From positions 53,181,302-53,245,301 of the forward strand of contig JACBWW010000003.1 in NCBI GenBank assembly GCA_020086605.1: DNA of 64,000 nucleotides, given 5' to 3'. Each line of letters begins with the position of its first letter. The stretch's first letter is position 1. Made by a program: the position numbers and the translations under genes. This document shows positions 36,691 through 48,338 of the stretch, piece after piece. Under the pieces are notes generated by a model, which ran no database searches, had not been told where the DNA came from, and saw only the letters and a program-made list of their open reading frames with translations. The DNA comes from Lanius collurio (Eukaryota > Chordata > Aves > Passeriformes > Laniidae).

Positions 36691-39600
36691 AAATATAATT
36701 TTGATGTTTTTGCTCTTTACAAAAAATCTGTCCCAATTTGTCTTCCCTTTCCTTCTCAGTTTGGAAACCATTGCCACTTCCCCTGATTGCTCTCATATCT
36801 TTTTAATGATTCCTCAGGGCTTTTCTTCACCTTGTCTGCAATTTTCAGGGAGAAATGACATGGAACTCTGTTTCCCTCTCTCTTCTCTTCCTCTTCCGAA
36901 GTTTATTTCCAGGCTACTCTGCTCATAAACTGATTATCCTTGGACCTTGCTTCTCAGTTCAGATCTGCAGGGACCAAGCACAGTGTGTTCCTCCATATGT
37001 TCTACCACATCTTTCTGTTCACTTGCTCTCTAGCCAAATTAATTGTTAATTAGTCATAAAATGTGAACCTTTAAAAAAAAAAAAAGAATGAAGAGGAAGA
37101 AGCAGACAAAGAAATAGGCTCTGCAGTGGGGCAGTGAGTGTGGTAATGGGAAGCCAAAGCTTGGAAATCTCCTTTCCCTTAGCTCTCACCCAACAGCTTC
37201 CCTGGAAAGTGCCTTTGTCCCCACCTTTTTTTCTCCTCTGTCTGTGCAGAAAGCCCCTCTGATGTAGCTGAGAAACAGACCTGGCTTCCCCAAGTACACA
37301 ACAGCCCCGTGACAGTGCCTCTGCCCCACCAGGCTCCACTGCCAAGGCCATGGTCCAGACCCCCGACTCACTAAAGACACAGCCAGCTCTTGGTGCTCCT
37401 CACTCTTCAGCTGGTCCAGGGTAACTTTATGTTTTCATTGGTACCTTCAGCATTATTAATTAAGGTGTTCCTTTTTTTCCCTTAAGAATTTTAAATATAC
37501 TAGACACCTAGTGAGGGAAATCTCAGGCCTGCACTCCTGTCAGTAGCAAAGCTACAGTGTACTGCTGTCCCAGTGGGACACTTCCAGATGCCTTCACTGA
37601 ATATATGATTGCAACAGCTATAGAGGAAAGAAGTGCTATACAGCTCCTTGCAAGGGCAAGATCCACACCCCCAAGAGACAACACACAGTAGATATTAAAC
37701 ATTGAAGTCCCCATTTTCTGCTGTGCCCCAGCTGCCACTGTGATGCAGCAGAATAAATATAAACCCAGTAAAACTGGGTTTACAACTGCTTTGTCAGTAA
37801 AGTGGCACAAAGCAGCTGGAGCTTACCCGTAGAACTGGCCCTATTCCTGGGTCCACATCAGCCTCATTTTATGAGGACACTTAAGATGGCAAAGACAGCA
37901 GCTGTGGATCCTGAACAGAAATACAATTAAATCAGTTAAAAACAATGATGCACTCTGCGTGTAAATTTGCACCATAGCATATTTTATGGGGACCCCTTTG
38001 AAGCTGGCTTTTTTGGAGAACAGAGGAGAGAACTGAGGCTTCCAGGAGCACCAGTACTTCAAAGATCTTATCCAGCAGCACCATCCTTGCTGCCCAACCC
38101 ATGCTTTAGCATTGAAATTGATTATGCTGTGGGTTGAAGTGTGCTGCCTTAGATTTCTGAGCATTTGTATGCTAACTTTCTATCACAGAGTCAACAAGAT
38201 TCTTTTAGATTCAAGGAGATTCTGGAGTTACATATGAAAAGTTCATTGTTCACACAAGGTTTACAAAACCCCCTAACATGATGTGACTTAAATTTGAAGT
38301 AGCATAACCTTCTAACCAGATTAAAAGGGATAATTGCAAAGTAGTGCAAGAAAGAGGGCATTTAAACCAGTGTTTTGGAAATTTAAAGTGAAAAAGGAAA
38401 GAGTCAGCACTCTAGTAAAAAAGAAGATTGTGTAAGCACTTGAGAGGGGGTAAAAAAAGGAAGAAAGAAAAAGCTTTTTTCTGCATAGAGAATTAATCTG
38501 AGCACTGACCTCCAATCTGCTCCGGCACTTACACGGTGTACAGGGGGAAATGGGGACATAGTGCAAATGGCATAAACGAATTCCTGCTGGAGAAACACTT
38601 CTGACAGAGACATCCATTCTCCAGACTCAACCCCAACCATACTAACACACTTGCATCTTTTGCCCTGCACAAACTCTGCTCTGCTAATGGAAAGCTTCCG
38701 CAGAAAAAGTGTATCTTACAAGAGAAAAAAATCATTGTGGGCAGGTTTGAATTTCTCTGGCACCAGAGCTGCCATGCTTTGGCAGTGAAAGAAACCCTTG
38801 GCTTTTTAGGCTCACCAAACTCATGCTGACCCCATGCAGTTTGCCAGCCTGGAGTATCTACAGGCTCTGATCAACTGCATTGCTCAAGGCAGGATGGATA
38901 GCAGCAGGCTCAGGCTATCAGCTAGGCTAAGTTACTCTGTTGGGCAAGAAAATAGAGGCTATTGCCTGCTCAGCAGTAAAAGGGAAAGCACCAGCAAGGG
39001 AGAGAGACAGTTATTATAAGTTTGACTAGGGACAGAATTAAATCAATGCAGTAAATGGCACTTAATGCACTTTAGTGACCCAATGCATTTACTTCACCAT
39101 ACTGTGCCATGTGGCTGATCACATTTGATGCATAACACGTGAAAAGCACTAGAGGCCATTGCTGGAAAATCTCAGGATGCAAAACAAATTGTCCAGGCAC
39201 CTCAGTATTTTTCCATCATTTCTGCACGCACACCCACACGTGTACCCTTTCCTGCCAGCACACTGGATTTGACAGCACCTTCCAGAGGTCAGCTTGGCAC
39301 TGATTCCACATTCCCACTGAGTTTGCCTTGTCAGGATGAGCAGTCAGGGCTCCAGCCCTTCATAAATTCTGATCATTTCCTTGGTTTGGAAACTTGGATT
39401 GGTGCAATCTTGGAAAATTAAATAAATGGAGAAGTGTGCCAGCTGCAAAATCCAGCAGAACTTCACTCATTCACATGGCATCAGTCCAAATACACAAACC
39501 AGGCAGGCCGTCCTCAGAAAGCTCAAATCCGACGGCTCCGTGAAGGCTCCGATTTCTTCATTTACCTGACACCTGGAGGACACGTAATGCCAGAGTTGTG

Positions 39601-40184
39601 GAGATGTAAAAAAGACAACACAGTTGTAGGAAGATGCTAGCTGTTGGAAAAGCTGGGCTCTTCTTTCCCTTTTTTTCCCTTGCTACCACACGGACACGTG
39701 TAACATGAGGATGTGGATAACCTCCAGAACAGCTGGGCTTGCAGACAGTGTATATCCATAACTGTAATGAGCTGGGACTCAACAGGCTGGGGTGGCCATG
39801 CCTTACAACACTGGACCTCAAAAGTCTGCCCCTCTGTTATACAGGATTAATGACTTTCAACCATTTTTGTAAGTGGCTGTGACTGTGATATTGTTATTGC
39901 TGTGTCTCACCATAAATCATTGTGTTTTTCCAAACCTTTTCTTCAATTAGAGGTTAAACAGAATAAATGAGTGAAAACTACAACCACACATGCAACAAAA
40001 AGGGTCAGAAACAGCCACCTCCAGTGCTCCCCCCATTCATGCCCGTTCAGGGCTTCTTCTGCACACTGTAATAAAAATTTACTCAGACTGAATGTTTCAC
40101 CTGAGGACTTGAAAGCACTAGCAATGAGCCCCTAAAATACACATTCTTCATTGAAAAATGAGGATATTTATGAATAGCCACTTG

Positions 40185-40275
40185 CTATTTAGGAACAGTG
40201 AGGTGCAGAGAGGTTAAATGGGTTTTTACCTCAGAATAAATCATTAGAAGAGCTGGGAATAGGAACAAGAATCCT
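40185..40275 (-). mobile_element. MIR-like remnant
   Basis: tgaggtgcagagaggttaaa, then agaagagctgggaataggaa, fits the gaggcacagagaggttaagt ... agagctgggattcgaac order of the reverse-complement MIR core. The cca-aggtcaca middle is degraded. Confidence 0.45.
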
Positions 40276-41589
40276 ACCAAAGAACCAAGAATCATATCAG
40301 CCAGTCCTTAGTCTCAATACATGAAAAACATCTTCCTCAGCCTGACATTACCCCTCTAAATGTATCAGACTTGAATTCTGTTACTAGGGCCATAAAATGG
40401 AATTTTGGGAGGCTAAGCCTGTCAGAGGTTGGGATGGGGCTTAGCCTCCGCTTTTGGATTTGTATTGCACAATGAGCACAGCAAAGCCACTTTGAGGGTG
40501 TGTCAGGCCCAAGGTGACCCCAAGCCACGCTCACCTCAATGCCTCACAGCCTAGGAAGGTCACTAATCTCCCATGAGACCCCAGCTTGGGGCTCAGGGAA
40601 AGCATGAAGAACACTGTAATAATTTTGGATTCACTCCAGTGTTGCTGAAGGCAGAATTTGGCCCTGCTCTAAGACAGGGAGACAAAAATATACATTTGAC
40701 TTATTTGTCTTTGGAGTGAACTAGACAGATTTCAGTACTTAAAGGGGATTGCATTTAAATCATCTATGGATTTTGAAAACAACATTATAACTCAGTATCA
40801 TAAACAATTTCCAATTTTTAGACCTTCCTGAGCTAGACTCAGTTTTAGTTCTAGTAGCAACAATTCTATTAAGGCTGTGATGGAAATGGAATTGCAAAGA
40901 ACTGGTATACATTTTCCTTAAAAATTATGAAGTGAAAAATGTTTTATTTTAGCTTCTCTTGAGGATTTCCTGGATATTGAAAACAATCTTAATGTAGTCA
41001 CAGACTGGCATTAACATAATACTCTAACTGCCTTTTTAAGGGAAAGCAGAGGACTGTATTTTCTTGGCAGCCTTTCACAAGGTGCTGTTCACATTGTAAA
41101 TGTGCCTTGTTATCTAGCAGTATCAAGACATCACTGGATAAAAAGGTACTTTAACTTCATGCTTTGAAAGTCTAATTCTGGCCTTTCTTGGACTGAAAAC
41201 AATCCATTGTCTTCAACACAAACAAGAGGGATTTACAGCAATCAAAGCAAGAGGAAAATCCATTTTTTCCTGCTATACTGCCCTTCACTACCGTATTTCA
41301 AATTCTTGGTTTTCAAATACAGTTTCAGGTACTCTTAATTTGTCCATTTTCATACTGTCTTCCCAGCTCCCTTATGCTCCTTCAGTGGTAACAATATTGT
41401 GTATATGGCAGTCATGTACGCCTTATCTACTGCATTGTACAGCTCCACAGAAGGTTTAGGTGATCAGACTGGCAAATGGGGCAGATTTTCAGAAAAAGAC
41501 TCACCCTAGTACCCACACAGCAAACCAGGGTGGAACTAAAAATGGAACATTTTGAAATATCTGACTGGAGTTACTGCAGATATCTCTCC

Positions 41590-41657
41590 AAGTCAAGATG
41601 GTCTAGATGAATTAGATGATCTTTAATGTCTCTCCCAAACCATTCTACAATTTTGTG
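41590..41657 (+). mobile_element. Short CR1 3' terminal remnant
   Basis: The sequence tctagatgaattagatgatc, followed by tttaatgtctctcccaaaccattctacaatt, matches the terminal CR1 motif (gatgatctt-aaggtcccttccaacc-attctatgatt) with several mismatches. Only the last 70 bases remain. It is too short to assign a subfamily. Confidence 0.6.
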
Positions 41658-44471
41658 AAGATGTCCTAACAGATCATAAACACCTTCTAGAAATGTAGGA
41701 CTTTTTCAGTCATCTACAGGGCTACCAAATGAAACCCCCCCTGGGGCTGCCACAGACCTCAGGATGCTTAATGCAAGGATCCATTTTAGAAACAAAGAAA
41801 ACTCAAAATGTATCTCTGAGTTGATAGAAACTGATTTGTGGTTGATTTGTGATAGTGAATGGGACTTGATTCTGTGTACAGGGGAAGGGAGGAATTTGAG
41901 GGAAAATATTTTACAGGTTCAAAATTCTCATTTCTGCCACAATTTTGAGAAAGTGTTGTATCTCTTTTATCTCTTTTTTTTTTTTTTTTGATCATTACCT
42001 CAGCAGTTTCTGTTAACACTGCATTCTTCTTGTGAAATCTCAGAAATGGCTTTAACTTGCATTTTCTGGAAAGAAATATAGCTGTTCCTTAATTTGCTTC
42101 ACCACCAACAACCAGTAAGACAATAGTTAATTACAGAAAGGAGACAGGTAAGAGCTGAAGCTGCACAGAGCAGCCACTGCAGCATGGAGTGCCCATCCAG
42201 CCTTAATGAGCAATAGAAATGCAGGTGACATGCAAATCCAGCTTCCCAGGACTAGCAGTACCTGGAGCTGGCAGCTCATAAAACCCATACACAGCCCTGG
42301 AAGTCATGCAGGGAAATGAAGTGTGGAATAAACCACATCATGCAGTGCCTAGAATGTTACCTCACACAGCTCAAAATCTTGAGTAAAATCTGTTTCTCTC
42401 CGATAACATTGTGGATATGATTAGCTAACAGCTTTAGAAAAGGAAAGTAGACACTTGTTTCTTTTCTCTCTGCTAATCATCTAAAAAAGAAAATAAAATA
42501 AGGTGTTGAGCAGTGCCAACTCTCTTATCTACCTCCATTCAAGTGACAGCACAATGGGCTTTGGTGAGGTTGTTCAAAAAAGCTCTCAAGAGTGCATTCA
42601 AAGTTGAACTGATTATGTGCTCAATATTTTGGGGCAGATCCTCGGTTCAGGTAAGGAAGCAAAGTCCCAGGGATTTCACAGATGTGGCTTTGGTATATTC
42701 CAGCTAAGAATAGTTTTTATTCCCAGTGTGCCAGGCTAGCAGGCAAAACTGCCACCAGCATGCGATTCCCTCACTTAACACATCAACACAGAGCTCTCCA
42801 GTGGAGGTTTTTCTTCATTTACTGACCACGTTTTTATGCAGCAGAAATGAAGCAGGCACAAGTCTTCAAGGATCTTGTTCACCTGATTGCTTTTGGATTT
42901 GATCTCCACTGCCTGTGCAGGCTGCTGTGGGGCACACCACGACAGCAGGGGTTGGGTTGAGGTCAACATGGCACTTCTGAGGTGACTGTCTCAGTTTTCT
43001 CCTTTACCTCATTTTGGTTCACATCACAGGGCTGCACTGGACCATACAAACTGGACCCTTTTCAGATGAAATAAAGCTGGAAAGGCCCAATGTGGACCTG
43101 ACACACTCCATCCCCACATTTAAATCCCCACCTCCAAGGAAAGAACAGCATGAAAGTCAGGTTTCAGACTACAGCTCTACACCAGTGAGTCCATGCTAAA
43201 TTCCAGTGGAGACAACAGCCTTATGGTGGCTTCTACAGATGTAGCTACCTGCATTTAATAAAATTAATTTCACCTCAAGCTGTTTTGTATAAGTAACATA
43301 GCAACATCACAAAATTTGAGTGCTGAAGGAATGGGAATACTGTTGTTGGATCATTTTCGGAGAACAGTTTGTGTTCATTTTCTGGCAGGAAAAAGCCCAT
43401 AGCCAACATCAAACACCGGTTACTGTTGGGACGCTGTTTTGAAGAAATCTGTAGTGGCACTGAAAACCAGGAGCAGAGCAGACTTGTATCTTTCAACCTC
43501 TTCCCAAGATACATCAGTCTTCCACGACTGGCAAATCAGAGTCACTGACAGTGCAAGGACCTCTCCATGCTCTGGCAGTCTGAACCCCAGAAGGGATGAG
43601 GTCAACCTCAGCATCTCTGACAGCAACAAACCATTGACTAAGTCCTCAAATACACAGGCCATGATCCTGGGCCCACTAGTGTTATCAGGAGCTTTCCCAG
43701 GGTGGGATTCATCTGACCAGACATTGGCATCTGTGCTGCAGATCCTGCAATTGGTGTGCTTGTACCATCAGCAGAGAGAAACCAGCACACGTGAGGCACA
43801 ACCTATCTCATGCTGAAGCCCATGTCCAGAACAGGTGAGGAGGATAATCCCCAGCAGTTCTTTGTTCTGTTTGTTGGCTATGCAGGGAGACAGCAAGGCC
43901 CAGCTCTGACAGAGAGGAGTGCTTTGTGCTCATCTCAAGGCAGGTGGGCTGAATGCAAACCCCTGTGACTGTGATAGGCTTCTGATACACCCCTAACAAT
44001 AAATATGAGTCATAAATCAATATATCCTCAGCCTGCAGGGATCAGCCTTCAAAGGCCTCCAGGCTGGTGGAGTGATAATTTTTGCATGTACATATTACAG
44101 TGACTCCTTCTAAAAGTCACCATTCCTACCAATGACTGTGTCACAATGCAGGGACACTGTCCTGCTTTACACAAGTGACACAGACCGAAAGTTCTGCCCT
44201 CAGCTAAGACAGCAAACACCTGTCAGCGTTGCTGGACTAGGACACTGTGTATACCCGCTACACCACGTCTGTCAATGCAACACACACAGGATATACACAG
44301 CCAATGCTCACTTCAGGCTCAGGAGAAAGCAGATAAAAAGCCTTCCATTTAACTACCCCAAACTTGAGATACATGGCAATTGTGCTCCCAAATTTGCGCT
44401 CTCAAGACCCCAAGCAAGATTTGTTATTCTCCCTTAAAAATAAGAACACACTGCAACAGAAATGTACGTCC

Positions 44472-44477
44472 TTTATT
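44472..44477 (-). terminator. Candidate distal poly(A) signal of EXT1
   Basis: On the minus strand the sequence reads GTTAATAAAGGACGTAC. After about 15-25 nt it is followed by a GT-rich stretch (TCTGTTGCAGTGTGTTC, about 44457-44441). A canonical AATAAA plus downstream GT-rich element is the standard arrangement of a vertebrate cleavage site, and the orientation matches EXT1. Cleavage would fall near 44450-44460. Other AATAAA hexamers exist on this strand, for example at 45216-45211, so its use is inferred. Confidence 0.5.
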
Positions 44478-44905
44478 AACAACTTTTCAAAATAAATCTG
44501 AAGAAAAAAAGTCTTTGGTGACACTATCTATAAAAACAACCTATCTTAGATGGTAAACCTATGATGTTATACAGGTTAATGAAGTAAACCAAATTATATG
44601 GCTTTTAAATTTCTCATTCTCTCTTTTTCTCTCACTCACACATTTGCTTTAGGTTTAATTGCACCATGTTGTCAATAGTCAAACAAAGAGGGAGAAACAC
44701 TTTAAAAAAGATGTGGTAGCACTATGAAAACATTGGTAATGCATTAGAAAATTTTTCTCAAAAATGTACATTTTATACAAAATAAGATTGTATTTTTGTT
44801 TGCTTTTTTGCTTTACATTTGCCAACCTAAGAATTCCCATTTCAGGTTTCCATTCTCATAATCCAAACACTATACATATTTTCTCTCAAAATAAATATAC
44901 AGAAT

Positions 44906-44913
44906 TATGTACA
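44906..44913 (-). promoter_or_regulatory. Pumilio-type element in the inferred 3' UTR
   Basis: The minus strand reads TGTACATA, an exact match to the UGUANAUA consensus bound by PUM1/PUM2 proteins. It lies about 430 nt upstream of the candidate distal poly(A) signal. Being in the transcript sense near a UTR end is the usual context for such sites. An 8-mer of this type occurs often by chance, so function is only suggested. Confidence 0.3.
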
Positions 44914-45030
44914 AGGTCTCAAGGCCCATTGGATCATCACTAACCCACTGTGAAATAATCACTAAAAACATTGTGAAAGAGTGGGAGGGAGCATCTCAAA
45001 GCATCTGATGAGTCTCACCCCCACGCCAAC

Positions 45031-45031
<1 letters not shown>

Positions 45032-45066
<35 letters not shown>
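45032..45066 (+). repeat. C35 homopolymer
   Basis: A run of 35 consecutive C bases follows gccaaca and precedes agtttaacc. It lies inside the inferred EXT1 3' UTR, where the transcript would carry G35, able to form a G-quadruplex. Its length may also reflect sequencing or assembly slippage. Confidence 0.95.
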
Positions 45067-47659
45067 AGTTTAACCCTGCCTATTTTAACTCCCTCTAATT
45101 TAACTCCAACTTAAAAAATGTGTGTGAAGACGGTTAAAATAGTGGTATAAAGGCCAGCTTGACTTAGTTTTAAACAAGGGTGAGATGTACAAGATCTTGG
45201 AAGATGCAATTTTATTTCCAGCAGACACCAGCTAAGACCCTGCGTGGGGCAGGTCCCTTCTTGGAAGACCACATGTCCATCCCATGAAATCCCACTAACG
45301 CCCAGGGAAATGGCTCTGTCAGGCTGATGCCCTTGAAGGCCACATTTCCAGAACAGACATCAGAGCCCGCCTGGGAATAAAAAAGAAAAAAAAAGAGCAG
45401 ACAACCAATCCACCCTTTGCTGTAAGAGGATGTTTAAGTGGAGGAATTAAAGAATTGCTGTCAATCAATAGCAGACATTATGGCAAACAGTGAGTATTCC
45501 TTTAGTTTCAGTGGGAGGGAGAGTGTGAAAGAGGACACAACATTTTACACTGGGCACATAAAGATTTTTAAAAAATCTGAGTTTACATCTAGCTCTTTCT
45601 TTCATTGCTTAAAATGATGACTTCCATTGTCCAAATGACATCTTTTGGTAAATGAGCTATTTTAAAAGGCGCTCAATGGTGAAAGATTAATTTCTTTGCC
45701 AAAATTGGCTCTAAAAGAAAAACTGCAACCTGAAATTGATCAAATCCACAATGTTTTCCAATGGAAAAGATCAAAGCGCTCAATAGCCATGCATTAGCAC
45801 ACCAGTGTGTTCACTATGAAATTATTACAAAGCTTAAACATTCACATCTAGAGAAAGGTATGGTAATAATTAGAGATTCTCACAAAATAGAAAGAGAGCA
45901 AATAAAATTTTGTGCAGGCCCAAGGGACTGCAAGGAGTGCCAGGCACTTTCTATCTTGGATGTTTGCTCCTATTTTTGTGTCGTGTTTTTCTCATGAAAC
46001 CTTCCTCCAGCAATAGATCTCATTCAAACTGTAACGGGGAAGGGTTTCTTTCTTTTTTTTTGCCTTTAATAAATTCACTTAAAAATTTATCAGCTCTCCC
46101 AAACTCTAATCCCTACTTCTATTCTGTTTTAATGGCATGGATCTAGTCACATTCATCCACCCATCTCACCCCTGATTAAATTAAGGTCAGTAACCTTTAC
46201 AAAAGGCCACATGCGTAACACTCAGTCAAGTCATCAGGCATTCAAGTACCTGTAAAGTAAAGGCTAACATAGCCTGCTGTCAATGAAAAATAATAATAAA
46301 AAAAACCTACAAAAGGAGCAACAAGGAATGAACCTTGTTTCAGCACCATCTGAATTGGGAGAGGAGAAAAAAAAGAATAAAGAACCATTAACTTGCACCT
46401 AGGACATGACAAAAGAGTGATTTCATTCACTAAGGAAACACAGCTCTGTCTAACACAGGTAGACATGGGAGGCTTTGCTTGCTGTCCTTAGGAGCACTGG
46501 TCAGTGATGGCCACAGTGAGTGCAGCACACGGAGTCTCTGAGCTGGGTCTGTGTCCAGCTCTTCCCCTGGGCCCCAGGGCCGCTCTCCAGACTGGCCCTG
46601 AAGGACATTCCTTCCCAGCAAGACGACTACGCCCGGGTAACGCACGGCAAAGAGAAATGCTCCTACCTATCCACATCCCTTCTGGAGCTAAGCCTTCCAT
46701 TGTTACTTGTTTAATTAGCAATCAGTAAACACAAGGGGCCTCAAATCACACTGAGTGAGCTTTAGCACAGTCTCTTTCAGCCACCCCAAAAAGTGACGAC
46801 AACAGAATGTCAAACAGCTTAAAAGCTTGGCTTGACTCCCTGCACTCCAAAAATTGTTACCTACTCCCTTTTTAACTAAAACTCAAACCCACATGCCCCC
46901 AAATGGCATTTACTAAAACTCAAGCAGAATTGTAATTCTTGTTTTAGTAGGGGCCCCTCTTGGTGGCTACAGATCAGCGACTGCTTCCCAGAGGTGCAGA
47001 TGCTCTTGTGGACATGGGTGCTCACCCACCTGCACGTGGCACATGAGCAAAACATGAGCCCTGCAAACCTCATCCAGTGTTTGGCACATTCTCCAAAAAG
47101 CGAGTCTAAGGAGAAGGTCTATTCCAGTCCTTGAAGGAGCTACTTGAGCTCCAAGAGGAAAACTGTCATGGGAGCCACTGAGCCATTCACTCTGGAAAAT
47201 CAAATCACTGGATTTCACCTTCCCATGCAGATCAGCAAACCCAGACCTGAGAGCACAGGGAAGTGATGCTCATATTCTTACAATATTTGGGGAGTAAATT
47301 AGCAGCTCACCCTACACAGACTGAAATACATCCTGCTCCTCTTCCTTCCCTGGCCCTGTCTACCTACTGCTGCCTCTTTATATTTCTCCCCACATGCTGA
47401 TTCAACTCTCTAAAATGGTATTAGAAAAATCCAATAAATCCCTGGACAGTTTTCCATGAGTTTAGAGAGTTGAATGGGCTTACAGAAGCATCTGGTGGCC
47501 ACCACCACGGCAGAAGGTGCCAGGTGAGACTGCATGGCCAGGGACTGGGAGAGCAACAGGAATGGAGGGAAAAGTGGCACCTCTTCCTTTCAGCAGTGTA
47601 AGTCACTAGCTGCAGTCTCTCATGTGTTGGCAGATTTGTTTAAAGATTTGGTTCCGATT

Positions 47660-47927
47660 TAAAAGGGCACATAGTGTTAGGACAAGGGGTAATGATTTTA
47701 AACTGAAAGAGGGTAGATTTAGATCAGATATCAGGAAGAAATTCTTTACTGTGAGGGTGGTGAGGCACTGGAACAGGTCGCCCAGAATACGCTGGAGGGA
47801 TCGAAGGCCGGGCTGGATGAGGCTCTGGGAAACCTGGTCTAGTGAAAGATGTCCCTGCCCATAGCAGGGGGGTTGGAACTAAATGATTTTCAATATCCCT
47901 TCCAACCCAAATCATTTTATGACTCTA
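47660..47927 (+). mobile_element. CR1 LINE 3' fragment in the inferred EXT1 3' UTR
   Basis: It shares with the intron 7 copy the order ggacaaggggtaatg, gaggtagattta-like block, attctttactgtgagggtgg, aggcactggaacagg and a terminal ccttccaacccaaatcattttatgactcta. This is the 3' end of a CR1, 5'-truncated, plus orientation. It lies opposite to EXT1 and about 2 kb below the stop codon. The similarity to the 58262 copy suggests the same CR1 subfamily. Confidence 0.9.
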
Positions 47928-48154
47928 AAACAAAATGTCAGCAACCTGATGGTCCTGCCCTAACTCAATGTGCTCTGTTCAAATATTGAGATATATATGC
48001 AAAGCAAAGCACTCTCGGCAAGTCTTTACATGTCAGATTGCAGACATTTAGTAACACGCACTTTTCACTTTTACAGCAACTTTCAGTTTAGGGATAATGA
48101 TCTTATCAGCAAGAGAAATTATTTAGGCTTCACAGCATTCTCTCTACAACCAGT

Positions 48155-48215
48155 AACTATTACTTTTACAAAGAAGGAAACTGAGGCATGCCCTGGTTAC
48201 GGGAGTTGGTTAAAG
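48155..48215 (-). mobile_element. MIR-like remnant
   Basis: acttttacaaagaaggaaac, then tgaggcatgcc, resembles the ttttacagatgaggaaactgaggc stretch of the reverse-complement MIR core. Only about 35 bases are convincing. Confidence 0.35.
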
Positions 48216-48270
48216 CTGCAATATTGAATTGGCCTGAGCCTGAATGAAACAGGTGATAATTCTGGTCCAA

Positions 48271-48338
48271 TTACTCTTCATCCCTACTAGATGGGACTGG
48301 TAGTGACTGAAGAGTCACTACTCTTCATCCCTGCTACC
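48271..48338. repeat. Short direct repeat flanking a hairpin
   Basis: ttactcttcatccctactag (48271-48290) recurs as ctactcttcatccctgctac (48318-48337). Between and overlapping them is a 9-bp perfect inverted repeat, gtagtgact / agtcactac (48300-48308 and 48313-48321), with a 4-base GAAG loop. The combination suggests a local duplication or a template-switch event. It lies in the inferred 3' UTR of EXT1. Confidence 0.7.

Larger units (their letters stand above)
36691..44454. other. Intergenic downstream of EXT1
   Basis: Contains a short CR1 tail, a MIR-like remnant and an approximately T16 run near 41974-41989. No coding exon or RNA gene recognised. EXT1 transcription should end at its upper edge. 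Confidence 0.6.
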
